Assembly (NCBI RefSeq): GCF_000785435.2
Contig: NZ_JTDB02000003.1
Coordinates: 62,001-126,000 of the forward strand
Length of the DNA: 64,000 nt
Reading direction: 5' to 3'
DNA from: Paraburkholderia sacchari
GTDB taxonomy: Bacteria; Pseudomonadota; Gammaproteobacteria; Burkholderiales; Burkholderiaceae
Numbering within the stretch: the first letter of the stretch is position 1; every line of letters starts with the position of its first letter. This document shows, in pieces, positions 17,400 to 27,652 of this stretch. Made by a program: the position numbers and the translations under genes. The notes beneath the pieces were generated by a model. It saw only the letters and a program-made list of their open reading frames with translations. It did not search any database and was not told the origin of the DNA.

Positions 17400-20300
17400 A
17401 TGAACGCACCTCAAGTTTTCGATCCTCACGGCGCCGCTGCTGCCGTGGCCGCCGATGTCGAACCGCGCCTGCGCGAGATTCCGTACAACTACACGTCCTT
17501 TTCGGATCGCGAAATTGTCATCCGCCTGCTAGGCGAGGATGCATGGAACGCGCTCGCCGAGCTGCGCGCCGAACGCCGTACCGGCCGATCGGCACGCATG
17601 CTCTACGAGGTGCTCGGCGACATCTGGGTCGTGCGCCGCAATCCGTATCTGCAGGACGACCTGCTCGACAATCCGAAGCGCCGCACGCTCCTGATCGAGG
17701 CGCTGAACCACCGCCTCGCCGAAATCGAGAAGCGCCGCCGCGCCGACCTCCAGGAGCACGCCGATCAGGACGGCGTGGACCGCGCCGCGCGCGTCGAAAC
17801 GCTGGTCGCCGCCACCCGCCGCGCCATCGACGAGTTCGCCGCCGAATTCGAGAAGATGGCCGACCTGCGCCGCCGCGCCACCAAGGTGCTCGGCCGCCGC
17901 ACGCAGAAGGACAACATCCGCTTTGACGGCATGGCGCGCGTCGCGCACGTGACCGACGCAACCGACTGGCGCGTCGAATATCCGTTCGTGGTCCTCACGC
18001 CCGACACCGAAGCCGAGATCGCGGGCCTCATCAAGGCCTGCTTCGAACTGGGCCTCACGGTGATCCCGCGCGGCGGCGGCACGGGCTATACGGGCGGCGC
18101 GGTGCCGCTCACGCCGTTCTCGGCCGTCATCAACACCGAAAAGCTCGAGCAGCTCGGCCCCGTCGAAATGACCGATCTGCCCGGCGTCGACCGCAAGGTC
18201 GCGACGATCTTCTCGGGCGCGGGCGTGGTCACGCGCCGAGTGACAGAGGCCGCCGACTCGGCGGGCTTCGTGTTCGCGGTCGACCCGACCTCGCTCGACG
18301 CCTCCTGCATCGGCGGCAACATCGCGATGAACGCGGGCGGCAAGAAGGCCGTGCTGTGGGGCACGGCGCTCGACAACCTCGCGTGGTGGCGCATGGTCGA
18401 CCCCGAGGGCAACTGGCTCGAAGTCACGCGACTCGACCATAACCTCGGCAAGATCCACGACGTTCCCGTGGCGCGCTTCGAGCTCAAGTGGTTCGACGGC
18501 GAACATGCGCCGGGTGAAAAGCTGCTGCGCACCGAATGGCTCGACATCGAAGGCAAGCGCTTCCGCAAGGAAGGCCTCGGCAAGGACGTCACCGATAAAT
18601 TCCTCGCGGGCCTGCCCGGCGTGCAGAAGGAAGGCTGCGACGGGCTCATCACGTCCGCGCGCTGGGTGCTGCACAAGATGCCCGCGCACACGCGCACCGT
18701 GTGCCTGGAGTTCTTCGGCCAGGCGCGCGAGGCGATTCCGAGCATCGTCGAGATCAAGGACTACCTGTTCGAGACGTCGAAGAAGGGCGGCGCGATCCTG
18801 GCCGGCCTCGAGCATCTGGACGAGCGCTATCTGCGCGCTGTCGGCTACGCGACCAAGAGCAAGCGCAACGCGTTTCCGAAGATGGTGCTGATCGGCGACA
18901 TCGTCGGCGACGACGCCGATGCCGTGGCCACCGCCACCTCGGAAGTCATCCGCATGGCGAACGGCAAGAGCGGCGAGGGGTTTGTCGCCGTGAGCGCCGA
19001 GGCGCGCAAGCGCTTCTGGCTCGACCGCAGCCGCACCGCCGCGATCGCGAAGCACACCAACGCGTTCAAGATCAACGAAGACGTCGTGATTCCGCTCGAC
19101 CGCATGGGCGAGTACACAGACGGCATTGAGCGCATCAATATCGAGCTGTCGATCAAGAACAAGCTTCAGCTCGTGGACGCGCTCGAAGCGTTTTTCAAGG
19201 AAGGGAAGCTGCCGCTCGGCAAGACCGACGACGCCAACGAAATCCCGTCGGCCGAACTGCTCGAAGACCGCGTGCAGCAGGCGCTCGACTTGCTCAAGCG
19301 CGTGCGCGAGCGCTGGACCTTCGTGGGCGAGAAGCTCGACATGCCGCTGCGCGAGGCGCAGCACTATCTCGTGCAGCTGGGCTACGAGGCACTCGCGGAA
19401 AAGTTCGCCGATCGCACCGACGTCCAGCCCGACGCCACCGTGTTCCACGTCACCCAGGACCGCACGGTGCGCATCTCGTGGAAGCAGGAGATTCGCGCGG
19501 AACTGCGCCAGATCTTCAACGGCGGCGCGTTCAAGCCGATCCTCGACGAAGCTCAGGCGATCCACAAGAAGGTGCTGCGCGGCCGCGTGTTCGTGGCGCT
19601 GCACATGCACGCCGGCGACGGCAACGTGCACACCAACATTCCGGTCAACTCGGACAACTACGAGATGCTCCAGGACGCGCACCATTCGGTCGCGCGCATC
19701 ATGAAGCTCGCACGCTCGCTCGACGGCGTGATCTCGGGCGAGCACGGCATCGGCATCACCAAGCTCGAATTCCTCACCGACGAGGAGATCGCCGAATTCC
19801 GCGCCTACAAGCAGCGCGTCGACCCGCAAGGGCGCTTCAACAAGGGCAAGCTGCTCGACGGCGCCGACCTGCGCAACGCCTACACGCCGTCGTTCGGGCT
19901 GATGGGCTACGAGTCGCTGATCATGCAGCAGTCCGACATCGGCGCGATTGCGGAATCGGTGAAGGACTGCCTGCGCTGCGGCAAGTGCAAGCCCGTGTGC
20001 GCGACGCACGTGCCGCGCGCGAACCTGCTCTACAGCCCGCGCAACAAAATTCTTGCGACTTCGCTGCTAGTCGAGGCGTTCCTGTACGAAGAGCAGACGC
20101 GCCGCGGCGTGTCGATCAAGCACTGGGACGAGTTCAACGACGTGGCCGACCACTGCACGGTCTGCCACAAGTGCGTGACGCCGTGCCCGGTCAAGATCGA
20201 CTTCGGCGACGTCACCATGAACATGCGCAACCTGCTGCGCAAGATGGGCAAGAAGAAGTTCAACGCCGGCAACGCGGCGGGCATGTTCTTCCTGAACGCG

Positions 20301-21455
20301 ACCAACCCGCGAACCATCAACCTCGCGCGCGAAGCGATGATGGGCGTGGGCTACAAGGCGCAGCGCCTCGGCCACGACCTGCTCAAGAAGGTCGTGAAGA
20401 AGCAGACGGCGCATCCGCCCGCGTCCACCGGCAAGCCGGCCGTGGTCGAGCAGGTGATCCACTTCGTCAACAAGAAGATGCCGGGCAACCTGCCGAAGAA
20501 GACGGCGCGCGCGCTGCTCGACATTGAAGACAACAAGATCGTGCCGATCATCCGCAACCCGAAGACCACGAACGTGGATTCGGAGGCGGTGTTCTACTTC
20601 CCGGGTTGCGGCTCGGAGCGGCTGTTCTCGCAGGTGGGTCTCGCCACTCAGGCGATGCTCTGGGAGGCGGGCGTGCAGACCGTGCTGCCGCCGGGCTATC
20701 TGTGCTGCGGCTATCCGCAGCGCGGCTCGGGCCAGTACGACAAGGCCGAGAAGATCGTCACCGATAACCGCGTGCTGTTCCACCGCGTCGCGAACACGCT
20801 CAACTACCTCGATATCAAGACGGTGGTGGTGTCGTGCGGGACCTGCTACGACCAGCTCGCCGGTTATGAATTCGACAAGATCTTCCCGGGCTGCCGCATC
20901 ATCGACATCCATGAGTTCCTGCTCGAGAAGGGCATCAAGCTCGATGGCGTCTCCGGCACGCGCTACATGTATCACGACCCGTGCCACACGCCGATCAAGA
21001 CGATCGACCCGGTCAAGCTCGTGAATGAGCTGATGGGTTCTGAACACGATGGCTACAAGATCGAGAAGAACGAGCGCTGCTGCGGCGAATCGGGCACGCT
21101 CGCCGTGACGCGTCCCGATATCTCGACGCAGGTGCGTTTCCGCAAGGAAGAGGAAATTCGCAAGGGTGCGGCGAAACTGCGCGGCATTCCGATCGTCGCG
21201 AGTGGCATAAGCGGAGCAAACGGGGTGCAGCCGGCTACGCAGCAGGAAGCGGGCGGGCAGGGCGGCACGCAGGATGTGAAGATTCTGACGAGCTGCCCGT
21301 CGTGTCTCCAGGGGCTGTCGCGGTACAACGAGGACGCCAACATCGAAGCCGACTACATCGTGGTGGAAATTGCCCGACACGTGCTTGGCGAAAACTGGAT
21401 GGCGGACTACGTTCAGAAGGCGAACAATGGCGGAATCGAGCGCGTGCTGGTCTAA
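17400..21455 (+). CDS. Fused FAD-linked oxidase / Fe-S / CCG-domain oxidoreductase (DUF3683 type)
   Basis: A 1351-residue enzyme resembling glycolate or D-lactate dehydrogenase subunits fused in one chain. In order: an N-terminal DUF3683-like region (1-160); a FAD-binding domain with [11 protein letters not shown] near residue 222 and [20 protein letters not shown]; the FAD-oxidase C-terminal domain with [14 protein letters not shown] near 735; two 4Fe-4S motifs, [11 protein letters not shown] (about 857) and [11 protein letters not shown] (about 919); and two CCG cysteine-rich domains ([17 protein letters not shown]). A 2-hydroxyacid substrate with electrons passed to quinone is inferred. 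MNAPQVFDP is the likely start; an ATG 11 codons earlier is possible. Confidence 0.9.
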   Translation: MNAPQVFDPHGAAAAVAADVEPRLREIPYNYTSFSDREIVIRLLGEDAWNALAELRAERRTGRSARMLYEVLGDIWVVRRNPYLQDDLLDNPKRRTLLIEALNHRLAEIEKRRRADLQEHADQDGVDRAARVETLVAATRRAIDEFAAEFEKMADLRRRATKVLGRRTQKDNIRFDGMARVAHVTDATDWRVEYPFVVLTPDTEAEIAGLIKACFELGLTVIPRGGGTGYTGGAVPLTPFSAVINTEKLEQLGPVEMTDLPGVDRKVATIFSGAGVVTRRVTEAADSAGFVFAVDPTSLDASCIGGNIAMNAGGKKAVLWGTALDNLAWWRMVDPEGNWLEVTRLDHNLGKIHDVPVARFELKWFDGEHAPGEKLLRTEWLDIEGKRFRKEGLGKDVTDKFLAGLPGVQKEGCDGLITSARWVLHKMPAHTRTVCLEFFGQAREAIPSIVEIKDYLFETSKKGGAILAGLEHLDERYLRAVGYATKSKRNAFPKMVLIGDIVGDDADAVATATSEVIRMANGKSGEGFVAVSAEARKRFWLDRSRTAAIAKHTNAFKINEDVVIPLDRMGEYTDGIERINIELSIKNKLQLVDALEAFFKEGKLPLGKTDDANEIPSAELLEDRVQQALDLLKRVRERWTFVGEKLDMPLREAQHYLVQLGYEALAEKFADRTDVQPDATVFHVTQDRTVRISWKQEIRAELRQIFNGGAFKPILDEAQAIHKKVLRGRVFVALHMHAGDGNVHTNIPVNSDNYEMLQDAHHSVARIMKLARSLDGVISGEHGIGITKLEFLTDEEIAEFRAYKQRVDPQGRFNKGKLLDGADLRNAYTPSFGLMGYESLIMQQSDIGAIAESVKDCLRCGKCKPVCATHVPRANLLYSPRNKILATSLLVEAFLYEEQTRRGVSIKHWDEFNDVADHCTVCHKCVTPCPVKIDFGDVTMNMRNLLRKMGKKKFNAGNAAGMFFLNATNPRTINLAREAMMGVGYKAQRLGHDLLKKVVKKQTAHPPASTGKPAVVEQVIHFVNKKMPGNLPKKTARALLDIEDNKIVPIIRNPKTTNVDSEAVFYFPGCGSERLFSQVGLATQAMLWEAGVQTVLPPGYLCCGYPQRGSGQYDKAEKIVTDNRVLFHRVANTLNYLDIKTVVVSCGTCYDQLAGYEFDKIFPGCRIIDIHEFLLEKGIKLDGVSGTRYMYHDPCHTPIKTIDPVKLVNELMGSEHDGYKIEKNERCCGESGTLAVTRPDISTQVRFRKEEEIRKGAAKLRGIPIVASGISGANGVQPATQQEAGGQGGTQDVKILTSCPSCLQGLSRYNEDANIEADYIVVEIARHVLGENWMADYVQKANNGGIERVLV

Positions 21456-21497
21456 TGGCAGCGCCAAATTTTCCGTAACACCGGTTCGAGGACGACG

Positions 21498-21929
21498 ATG
21501 GGATGCGTATTCTGCAATGAGGAAGGCGGCGATGTGCTGTGGCAAGACGAGCGTATGCGCGTCGTGCTCGCCACCGCCGAAACTGAGTATCCGGGCTTTT
21601 GCCGGGTCATCTGGAATACGCACGTCGCCGAATTCTCGGATCTGCGCGACGAAGACCGGGAACATCTGATGCGCGCGGTCTACGCGGTCGAGCGGGCGCT
21701 GCGCCGCGTGATGCATCCATCGAAGGTGAATCTCGCGAGCCTCGGCAACCAGGTGCCGCACGTCCACTGGCACGTGATTCCGCGCTTCACGAACGACGCG
21801 CATTTTCCGATGTCGGTCTGGTCGCCGCGCCAGCGAACGGTCTCGGAGGCCATGCTCGGGCAGCGCCGCGCCCAGGCCACGCTGCTGCGCGACGCGGTGC
21901 GTCAGGAAATCGACCAGGCGCTTGCCTGA
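21498..21929 (+). CDS. HIT-family nucleotide hydrolase/transferase
   Basis: A 143-residue histidine-triad protein. The triad HVHWHVIPRF, with the catalytic central histidine, is near residues 92-101, and a CxxC pair (GCVFC) is at the N-terminus. HIT proteins hydrolyse or transfer nucleotide phosphoramidates or dinucleotides; the substrate here is not deducible. It sits 42 bp after the large oxidoreductase and before the DUF971 gene, all plus strand. Confidence 0.93.
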   Translation: MGCVFCNEEGGDVLWQDERMRVVLATAETEYPGFCRVIWNTHVAEFSDLRDEDREHLMRAVYAVERALRRVMHPSKVNLASLGNQVPHVHWHVIPRFTNDAHFPMSVWSPRQRTVSEAMLGQRRAQATLLRDAVRQEIDQALA

Positions 21930-22007
21930 GCCAGAGCGCTACGCACGGGTGCCATGCCTTGCGTGCCTGTGCGTGCCGGCGACATTGAGGGAGGGACAGA
22001 AACAATC

Positions 22008-22421
22008 ATGAGTGGAATGAGAGCCGATACGCCGGTGCCGACCGGCATCGTGGTGCATGCGCTGTCGCGCGTGCTCGAACTCCAGTACGGAAACGGCGAG
22101 AGCTATCGCATTCCGTTCGAGCTGATACGCGTCTATACGCCATCGGCGGAAGCGCGCGGCCACGGGCCCGGGCAGGAGACGCTGCAAACGGGCAAGCGCG
22201 AAGTGACGATCACGGCGCTCGAAGCGGTCGGCAACTACGCGCTGCAGCCCACCTTCTCCGACGGCCACAATACCGGCATCTACTCCTGGGACCAGCTTTA
22301 CGAGCTGGCGACGCGCCAGGACGAACTCTGGGCAGAGTATTTCGCGAAGCTCGAGGCCGCCGGCGTCGAGCGCGACACCCCCATGGCCCCGCCGCCTGCT
22401 GCGCATGGCCACTGCCACTGA
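22008..22421 (+). CDS. DUF971 (gamma-butyrobetaine hydroxylase N-terminal-like) protein
   Basis: A 137-residue stand-alone DUF971 domain. Typical segments are LELQYGNGESYRIPFELIRVYTPSAEARGHG and TFSDGHNTGIYSW. The domain is found alone in many proteobacteria and at the N-terminus of some 2-oxoglutarate dioxygenases. The function of the bacterial single-domain form is not established. The ATG at 22008 has a purine-rich GAGGGACAG upstream; an earlier in-frame ATG 18 codons back lacks family similarity. The C-terminus is a Pro/His tail (HGHCH). ubiE follows at 100 bp, so it may belong to the quinone block. Confidence 0.85.
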   Translation: MSGMRADTPVPTGIVVHALSRVLELQYGNGESYRIPFELIRVYTPSAEARGHGPGQETLQTGKREVTITALEAVGNYALQPTFSDGHNTGIYSWDQLYELATRQDELWAEYFAKLEAAGVERDTPMAPPPAAHGHCH

Positions 22422-22521
22422 CGCTTCCTGTTACGATCCTGCCCGCCGCGGCGCTCACGCGCTGCACTTCATCCAATAAGACCGGACGCGATCCGGTCAG
22501 ACCCGCGAAAGGACGAGCGCG

Positions 22522-23253
22522 ATGAGCAAAACCCACTTCGGCTACGAAACAGTCGACGAACAGGACAAGGCGAAGAAGGTGGCCGGCGTGTTCCATTCGG
22601 TCGCCTCGAACTACGACCTGATGAACGACCTGATGTCGGGCGGGCTGCATCGCGCCTGGAAGGCGTTCACGATCGCGCAGGCCAACGTGCGGCCGGGCGC
22701 CCGGGTGCTCGATATCGCGGGCGGCACGGGCGACCTCTCCATGGCGTTCGCGAAGAAGGCCGGCCCGACGGGTGAGGTCTGGCACACCGACATCAACGAG
22801 TCGATGCTGCGCGTGGGCCGCGACCGGCTCATCGACCGCGGCGTGATCACACCGGCGCTGCTTTGCGACGCCGAGAAAATTCCCTTTCCGAACAACTACT
22901 TCGACGTGGTGACGGTGGCCTTCGGCCTGCGCAACATGACGCATAAGGACGCCGCGCTCGCCGAGATGCGCCGCGTGCTCAAGCCGGGCGGACGCCTGCT
23001 CGTGCTCGAATTCTCCAAGGTCTGGGAGCCGCTCAAGAAGGCCTACGACGTGTACTCTTTCAAGGTGCTGCCGTGGCTGGGCTCGCGCTTTGCACAAGAC
23101 GCCGATAGCTACCGCTATCTTGCCGAGTCGATCCGCATGCACCCCGATCAGGAAACATTGAAGACGATGATGGAACAAGCTGGCCTCGATGCCGTCAAAT
23201 ATTACAATTTGTCAGCTGGCGTGGTAGCCTTACACGTCGGCACAAAGTATTAG
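22522..23253 (+). CDS. ubiE: Ubiquinone/menaquinone C-methyltransferase
   Basis: SAM-dependent C-methylation of the benzoquinol ring in ubiquinone synthesis. The 243 residues begin with the UbiE signature [34 protein letters not shown], have SAM motif [13 protein letters not shown], and have the second family signature [24 protein letters not shown]. With ubiJ and ubiB 1-2 kb downstream on the same strand, this is a ubiquinone biosynthesis block interrupted only by the Tim44-like gene. Confidence 0.97.
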   Translation: MSKTHFGYETVDEQDKAKKVAGVFHSVASNYDLMNDLMSGGLHRAWKAFTIAQANVRPGARVLDIAGGTGDLSMAFAKKAGPTGEVWHTDINESMLRVGRDRLIDRGVITPALLCDAEKIPFPNNYFDVVTVAFGLRNMTHKDAALAEMRRVLKPGGRLLVLEFSKVWEPLKKAYDVYSFKVLPWLGSRFAQDADSYRYLAESIRMHPDQETLKTMMEQAGLDAVKYYNLSAGVVALHVGTKY

Positions 23254-23289
23254 TGTTCCCAACTCTCTGTCTTTAAAGGAAATTCCGCC

Positions 23290-24312
23290 ATGTCTGAGTC
23301 CCGAAGCATTGCTTCCAAAAAGCTTTCAGTATCGTGGGTCAGGCGGATCGGAGTTCTGGCCCTCGTCGGCGTGATGGTGGCGGGAAGCTTGGCATCGTTC
23401 GATGCCGAGGCGCGCCGCATGGGTGGCGGCCGCAGCATCGGCAAGCAATCGTCGGTGGCCTCGCAGCGCAGCACCACGCCGCCACCGGCCCAGCCGAGCC
23501 CCACGAATCCCGCGCAGCAGGCTGGCGCCCAGCGCGCCCCCGCTACGCCGGCACCCACGCCCGCTCCGGCGCGCAATCGCTGGCTCGGGCCGATCGCGGG
23601 CCTCGCGGCTGGCCTCGGCATCGCGGCGCTGCTGTCACATTTCGGGCTAGGCGAGGCGTTCGCCGGCATGATGGCGAACATGATCGTGATCGCGCTGATC
23701 GCGTTCATCGCCATCTGGCTGATCCGCAAGTTCATGGCGCGTCGCCGTGGGCCGCAGCCGGCGTATCAGGCGGGCGGCGCAGGCTTGTCGCCCTCCGGCG
23801 GACTGAACCAGATGGGCGGCTACCCGTCGTCCGAGCCGCGCTACCCGGCGCCGGCCACGGGCTCCACGGGTCAATACCTCGCGCCTGAAGCCAATTCGCT
23901 CAACACGCCGCACGCCGACACGGCGCCGACCGTTCCGGCAGGCTTCGACACCGAGGCGTTCGTGCGCAACGCGAAAGTTTATTTCGTACGCCTGCAGGCC
24001 GCGTGGGACGTGGGCAACATCGAGGATATCCGCGAATTCACCACGCCCGAGATGTTCGCCGAGATCCGTGTCGACTTGGCAGGCCGCGGCACGCAGCCCA
24101 ATCAGACCGACGTCGTTCAGCTCAACGCCGACCTGCTCGCGGTGGAGGAGCGCGGTAACGAATATCTTGCGAGCGTGCGCTTCTCCGGCCTGATCCGCGA
24201 AGACGCGGGCGCTGCCGCCGCGCCGTTCGTCGAGATCTGGAATCTCTCGAAGTCGCGCACTTCCGGCGAGGGCTGGCTGCTGGCCGGTATCCAGCAGGTC
24301 GAATCGCATTGA
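23290..24312 (+). CDS. Tim44-like domain membrane protein
   Basis: A 340-residue envelope protein. Residues 18-42 form a signal sequence or first anchor ending near FDAEARR. A Pro/Ala/Gln linker follows (about 55-97), then two hydrophobic segments (about 98-145, GPIAGLAAGLGIAALLS and MIVIALIAFIAIWLIRKF) with a basic stop MARRR. The C-terminal Tim44/MPP10-like domain (about 215-340) is related to the mitochondrial import protein and to MamA-like bacterial proteins. The bacterial role is unknown. Position between ubiE and ubiJ suggests, but does not show, a tie to the quinone complex. Confidence 0.86.
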   Translation: MSESRSIASKKLSVSWVRRIGVLALVGVMVAGSLASFDAEARRMGGGRSIGKQSSVASQRSTTPPPAQPSPTNPAQQAGAQRAPATPAPTPAPARNRWLGPIAGLAAGLGIAALLSHFGLGEAFAGMMANMIVIALIAFIAIWLIRKFMARRRGPQPAYQAGGAGLSPSGGLNQMGGYPSSEPRYPAPATGSTGQYLAPEANSLNTPHADTAPTVPAGFDTEAFVRNAKVYFVRLQAAWDVGNIEDIREFTTPEMFAEIRVDLAGRGTQPNQTDVVQLNADLLAVEERGNEYLASVRFSGLIREDAGAAAAPFVEIWNLSKSRTSGEGWLLAGIQQVESH

Positions 24313-24420
24313 CCGACCAATGAGTTGGCATTGATGCAGCGTTGATCCCGCGCAGCCTGGTGGCGCGCGTTAGCCAGGTGGCCAGGACCCCGGCAAGGCG
24401 CGATCGGACTGCGCGAACGC

Positions 24421-24464
24421 TACAATAGGAACCCGCGCGAGCTGGAGCCCGCGCGGGTTTTTTT
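24421..24464 (+). terminator. Intrinsic-terminator hairpin just upstream of ubiJ, behind a possible -10 box
   Basis: Perfect 10-bp arms AACCCGCGCG (24430-24439) and CGCGCGGGTT (24450-24459) with a 10-nt loop, followed by five further Ts (24460-24464). It ends 12 bp before the ubiJ ATG. Immediately upstream is TACAAT (24421-24426), a possible -10 box without a clear -35. It may end the Tim44-like transcript or, if transcription starts upstream, sit in the ubiJ leader. Confidence 0.75.
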
Positions 24465-24475
24465 ATTCCACGCCG

Positions 24476-25147
24476 ATGACTCTCGCCGCCAAGCCTTTCG
24501 CCGCCGCTGTCAATCACCTGCTCGCCCGCGAATCGTGGGCTCGCAACCGCCTCGCACCTTATGCCGGCAAGACGGCGCGCCTGTCTTGCCCGCCGGTCGT
24601 GCTCACGCTGCTCGTGGAGCCCGAAGGCTACCTGGCGGCGGTCGAAGAGCACGACGCGCACTGCGCGGATGTCGCGCTTTCGCTGCCGGCCGGCGCGCTT
24701 TCTTCGTACGTGCAGGGCGGCCAGTCCGCCGTCATGAAGCACGTGAAGATCGAGGGCGACGCCGAATTTGCGCAGATCATCGGCAAGCTGGCGGAACACC
24801 TGCGCTGGGAGCCTGAAGAGGACCTCGCGAAGCTGATCGGCGACGCGCCGGCGTCGCGTGTCGCGACGCTTGCGCGCACGGTGCATGAGCAGGCATTGCG
24901 CACGGGGCGCAACGTGCTCGGCTCCGTGACCGAATACCTGCTCGACGAGAAGCCGCAACTCGTGCGGCGCGCCGAGCTCGACGGCTTCAACGCAGAGTTG
25001 TCGCGCGCGCGCGATGCATTGGCGCGCGTTGAGAAGCGCATCGAGCGCCTCGAACAAAAATCACAAGCGCGTGGCGCCGCGAACGGTACCCAGGCGGTGC
25101 CGTCGAGCACCGCACCGCGCGGCCCGAGCCAGACAACAGGCCACTAA
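24476..25147 (+). CDS. ubiJ: Ubiquinone biosynthesis accessory factor UbiJ (SCP2 domain)
   Basis: A 223-residue SCP2-type lipid-binding protein, proposed in E. coli to bind the quinone intermediates for the Ubi complex together with UbiK. The N-terminal SCP2 domain (about 1-130) includes LSSYVQGGQSAVMKHVKIEGDAEFAQIIGKL, whose second half is the conserved helix. The C-terminus has a coiled-coil (RARDALARVEKRIERLEQK, about 178-196) and a disordered tail. The stop precedes ubiB by 3 bp. No Shine-Dalgarno is visible because a terminator-like T run fills that place, so the exact start is slightly uncertain. Confidence 0.9.
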   Translation: MTLAAKPFAAAVNHLLARESWARNRLAPYAGKTARLSCPPVVLTLLVEPEGYLAAVEEHDAHCADVALSLPAGALSSYVQGGQSAVMKHVKIEGDAEFAQIIGKLAEHLRWEPEEDLAKLIGDAPASRVATLARTVHEQALRTGRNVLGSVTEYLLDEKPQLVRRAELDGFNAELSRARDALARVEKRIERLEQKSQARGAANGTQAVPSSTAPRGPSQTTGH

Positions 25148-25150
25148 AAC

Positions 25151-26728
25151 ATGCGTTTTCTGCGTTTCCTGAAGATCTTCTTTACGGTCATCCGCTTCGG
25201 ACTCGACGAAATGATGTTGAGCCGGATCAATGACCGGCGCGTTGCACTCTTGCTGCGCATCACAACCATTGGCCGCAAGTTCGATCAGCCGCCCGGCGTG
25301 CGCCTGCGCCTCGCGCTCGAAAGCCTCGGGCCAATTTTCGTGAAGTTCGGCCAGGTGCTCTCCACGCGCCGCGACCTGCTGCCGCTCGAAATCGCCAACG
25401 AACTCGCGAAGCTGCAGGACCAGGTGCCGCCGTTCGAATCGCAGGTGGCAATCGACATCATCGAAAAATCGCTGGGCGCGCCCGTCGACACGCTGTTCGA
25501 CGAATTCGAGCGCGTGCCGGTGGCGAGCGCCTCGATCGCTCAGGTGCACTTCGCGAAGGTGAAGTCCGGCCAGCATGCGGGCAAGGCCGTGGCGGTGAAG
25601 GTGCTGCGCCCGAACATGCGGCCCGTGATCGATTCGGACCTGCTGCTGCTGCGCGACATCGCCGTATGGGCCGAGCGCCTGTGGGCCGACGGCAAGCGCC
25701 TGAAGCCGCGCGAAGTGGTGGCCGAATTCGACAAATACCTGCACGACGAACTCGACCTCATGCGGGAGGCCGCCAACGGCAGCCAGCTGCGCCGCAATTT
25801 CGTGGGCCTCGACCTGCTGCTCGTGCCGGAGATGTACTGGGAGTTCAGCGCGCCGGACGTGCTCGTGATGGAGCGCATGGTGGGCGTGCCGATCAGCCAG
25901 GTGGACAAGCTGCGTGCGGCCGGCGTCGACATTCCGAAGCTCGCGCGCGAGGGCGTGGAAATTTTCTTCACGCAGGTGTTCCGCGACGGCTTCTTTCATG
26001 CCGACATGCACCCCGGCAACATCCAGGTCAGTCTCGACCCCGCGCATTTCGGGCGCTACATCGCACTCGATTTCGGCATCGTCGGGGCGCTCTCGGACTT
26101 CGACAAGAACTACCTCGCGCAGAACTTCCTCGCATTCTTCAAGCGCGACTATCACCGCGTCGCCACGCTGCACATCGAATCGGGATGGGTGCCGCCCACC
26201 ACGCGCGTCGAGGAGCTGGAGAGCGCGATCCGCGCCGTCTGCGAACCGTATTTCGATCGCGCGCTCAAGGACATTTCGCTCGGCCAGGTGCTGCTGCGTC
26301 TGTTCCAGACCTCGCGGCGGTTCAATGTGGAGATCCAGCCGCAGCTCGTGCTGCTGCAAAAGACCATGCTCAACGTCGAAGGTCTTGGGCGCTCGCTCGA
26401 TCCGGAACTGGATCTCTGGAAAACGGCCAAGCCTTATCTTGAACGCTGGATGACCGAGCAGATCGGCCTGCGCGGCTGGTACGAGCGTTTCAAGATCGAG
26501 GCGCCGCAGTGGAGCAAGACGCTGCCGCAGTTGCCGCGTCTCGTGCACCAGGCGCTGCTGCATCGCCAGGCCCCCGCGCATCTCGCCAATGACGACACCA
26601 TTCGCCAGATTCTTGCCGAGCAGCGCCGCACCAATCGCCTGCTGCAGGGCCTCGTGCTGTTCGGCGTGGCGGTGGGGGTGGGCATGGTCGCTGCGCGCAT
26701 GTGGCTGACGCTGGCGTATGGTGGATGA
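25151..26728 (+). CDS. ubiB: Atypical kinase-like ubiquinone biosynthesis protein UbiB
   Basis: A 525-residue member of the ABC1/ADCK/UbiB protein-kinase-like family needed for ubiquinone synthesis, probably as an ATPase that helps extract lipid intermediates. The family-defining KxGQ motif is in [19 protein letters not shown]. The kinase-like HRD-region equivalent is [13 protein letters not shown] and the DFG equivalent is [11 protein letters not shown]-terminal transmembrane segment ([19 protein letters not shown]) anchors it to the inner membrane. Coupled to ubiJ by a 3-bp gap. Confidence 0.97.
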   Translation: MRFLRFLKIFFTVIRFGLDEMMLSRINDRRVALLLRITTIGRKFDQPPGVRLRLALESLGPIFVKFGQVLSTRRDLLPLEIANELAKLQDQVPPFESQVAIDIIEKSLGAPVDTLFDEFERVPVASASIAQVHFAKVKSGQHAGKAVAVKVLRPNMRPVIDSDLLLLRDIAVWAERLWADGKRLKPREVVAEFDKYLHDELDLMREAANGSQLRRNFVGLDLLLVPEMYWEFSAPDVLVMERMVGVPISQVDKLRAAGVDIPKLAREGVEIFFTQVFRDGFFHADMHPGNIQVSLDPAHFGRYIALDFGIVGALSDFDKNYLAQNFLAFFKRDYHRVATLHIESGWVPPTTRVEELESAIRAVCEPYFDRALKDISLGQVLLRLFQTSRRFNVEIQPQLVLLQKTMLNVEGLGRSLDPELDLWKTAKPYLERWMTEQIGLRGWYERFKIEAPQWSKTLPQLPRLVHQALLHRQAPAHLANDDTIRQILAEQRRTNRLLQGLVLFGVAVGVGMVAARMWLTLAYGG

Positions 26729-26783
26729 GGCGCGAATCAGGCCCTGACAAGACCGACCTGCTTCGCCGACAAGGAGTGACACG

Positions 26784-27485
26784 ATGAACGATCCGACCTG
26801 TCCCCAGCAGCCAGGCGGGGCGCCTGATGACGTGCCCGGCGGGGTGCCCGACGGGGTGCCCGAGTTCCAGACGCGCGACCCGGGCGCGCGCGAGTTCTGG
26901 GACGAGCGCTTCGAGCGCGGCTTCACGCCATGGGATCAAGCCGGCGTCCAGCCGGCCTTCGAGTCTTTCGCGCAGGCTCATTCCGCCGCTGCCGTGCTGA
27001 TACCTGGCTGCGGCAACGCGTGGGAAGCGCGCTGGCTGGCCGAGCGCGGCCGGACCGTGCGGGCGATCGATTTCGCGCCGTCGGCGGTGGCGAATGCGCG
27101 CGTAGCGCTCGGCGATTTCGCGGATGTGGTCGAGGAAGCGGACTTCTTCACCTACGAACCGCCATTCGCGGCGGACTGGATTTTCGAGCGCGCGTTTCTA
27201 TGCGCGCTGCCCAAGGCGCTCCGGCCGCACTACGCGCAGCGCATGGCGGCATTGCTTGCACCGGGCGCGCTGCTGGCGGGTTTCTTCTTTCTCGGCGATA
27301 CCCCAAAAGGGCCGCCGTTCGGCATCTCGCGCACCGAACTCGACGCGCTGCTAACGCCTTGGTTCACGCTGCTCGACGACCAGCCCGTGGAGGGCTCGCT
27401 GCCCGTGTTCGTCGGCCGCGAGCGCTGGCTCACGTGGCAGCGCAACGACATGCCCGCCGCGCCACCCCCGTCGTCGCGAACGTGA
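26784..27485 (+). CDS. TPMT-family SAM-dependent methyltransferase
   Basis: A 233-residue class-I methyltransferase of the thiopurine S-methyltransferase family. The family opening REFWDERFERGFTPWDQAG is followed by SAM motif I VLIPGCGNAWEARWLAERG and ADWIFERAFLCALPKALRPHYAQRM. Relatives methylate small thiols, selenium or tellurium compounds; the substrate here is unknown. The first 25 residues are a low-complexity addition encoded partly by a 12-bp tandem repeat (26832-26864). A downstream start is not obvious, and the ATG at 26784 has AAGGAGTGAC just before it, so the extension is likely translated. Confidence 0.88.
   Translation: MNDPTCPQQPGGAPDDVPGGVPDGVPEFQTRDPGAREFWDERFERGFTPWDQAGVQPAFESFAQAHSAAAVLIPGCGNAWEARWLAERGRTVRAIDFAPSAVANARVALGDFADVVEEADFFTYEPPFAADWIFERAFLCALPKALRPHYAQRMAALLAPGALLAGFFFLGDTPKGPPFGISRTELDALLTPWFTLLDDQPVEGSLPVFVGRERWLTWQRNDMPAAPPPSSRT
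26832..26864 (+). repeat. 12-bp tandem repeat (2.75 copies) in the methyltransferase N-terminus
   Basis: GTGCCCGGCGGG, GTGCCCGACGGG and the 9-bp partial GTGCCCGAG lie head-to-tail in frame and encode a VPGG-VPDG-VPE tract. Confidence 0.9.
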
Positions 27486-27551
27486 AAACGCGCACGCGCA
27501 CTTGATCGCGCGCAAGCCGCCCCCAGCTACAGCAGCGTCGCTTTCGCCCAA

Positions 27552-27597
27552 CCTGGCCCGGCAAATCCCGGGCCAGGGGAGCGTTTGCGGCTATAAT
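27552..27597 (+). promoter_or_regulatory. Perfect palindrome plus TATAAT box upstream of fmdB
   Basis: A perfect 10-bp inverted repeat (CCTGGCCCGG at 27552-27561, its complement at 27568-27577, 6-nt loop) is followed by a consensus TATAAT at 27592-27597, 55 bp before the fmdB ATG. No good -35 is visible; a -35 element would fall inside the palindrome's right arm. It could be an operator or a stem that ends the upstream transcript. Confidence 0.5.
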
Positions 27598-27652
27598 TCA
27601 AGGCTTTGCAAGCATTTCTCAGAATTTCACCCGTTTCATCAGGAAAGAGATC

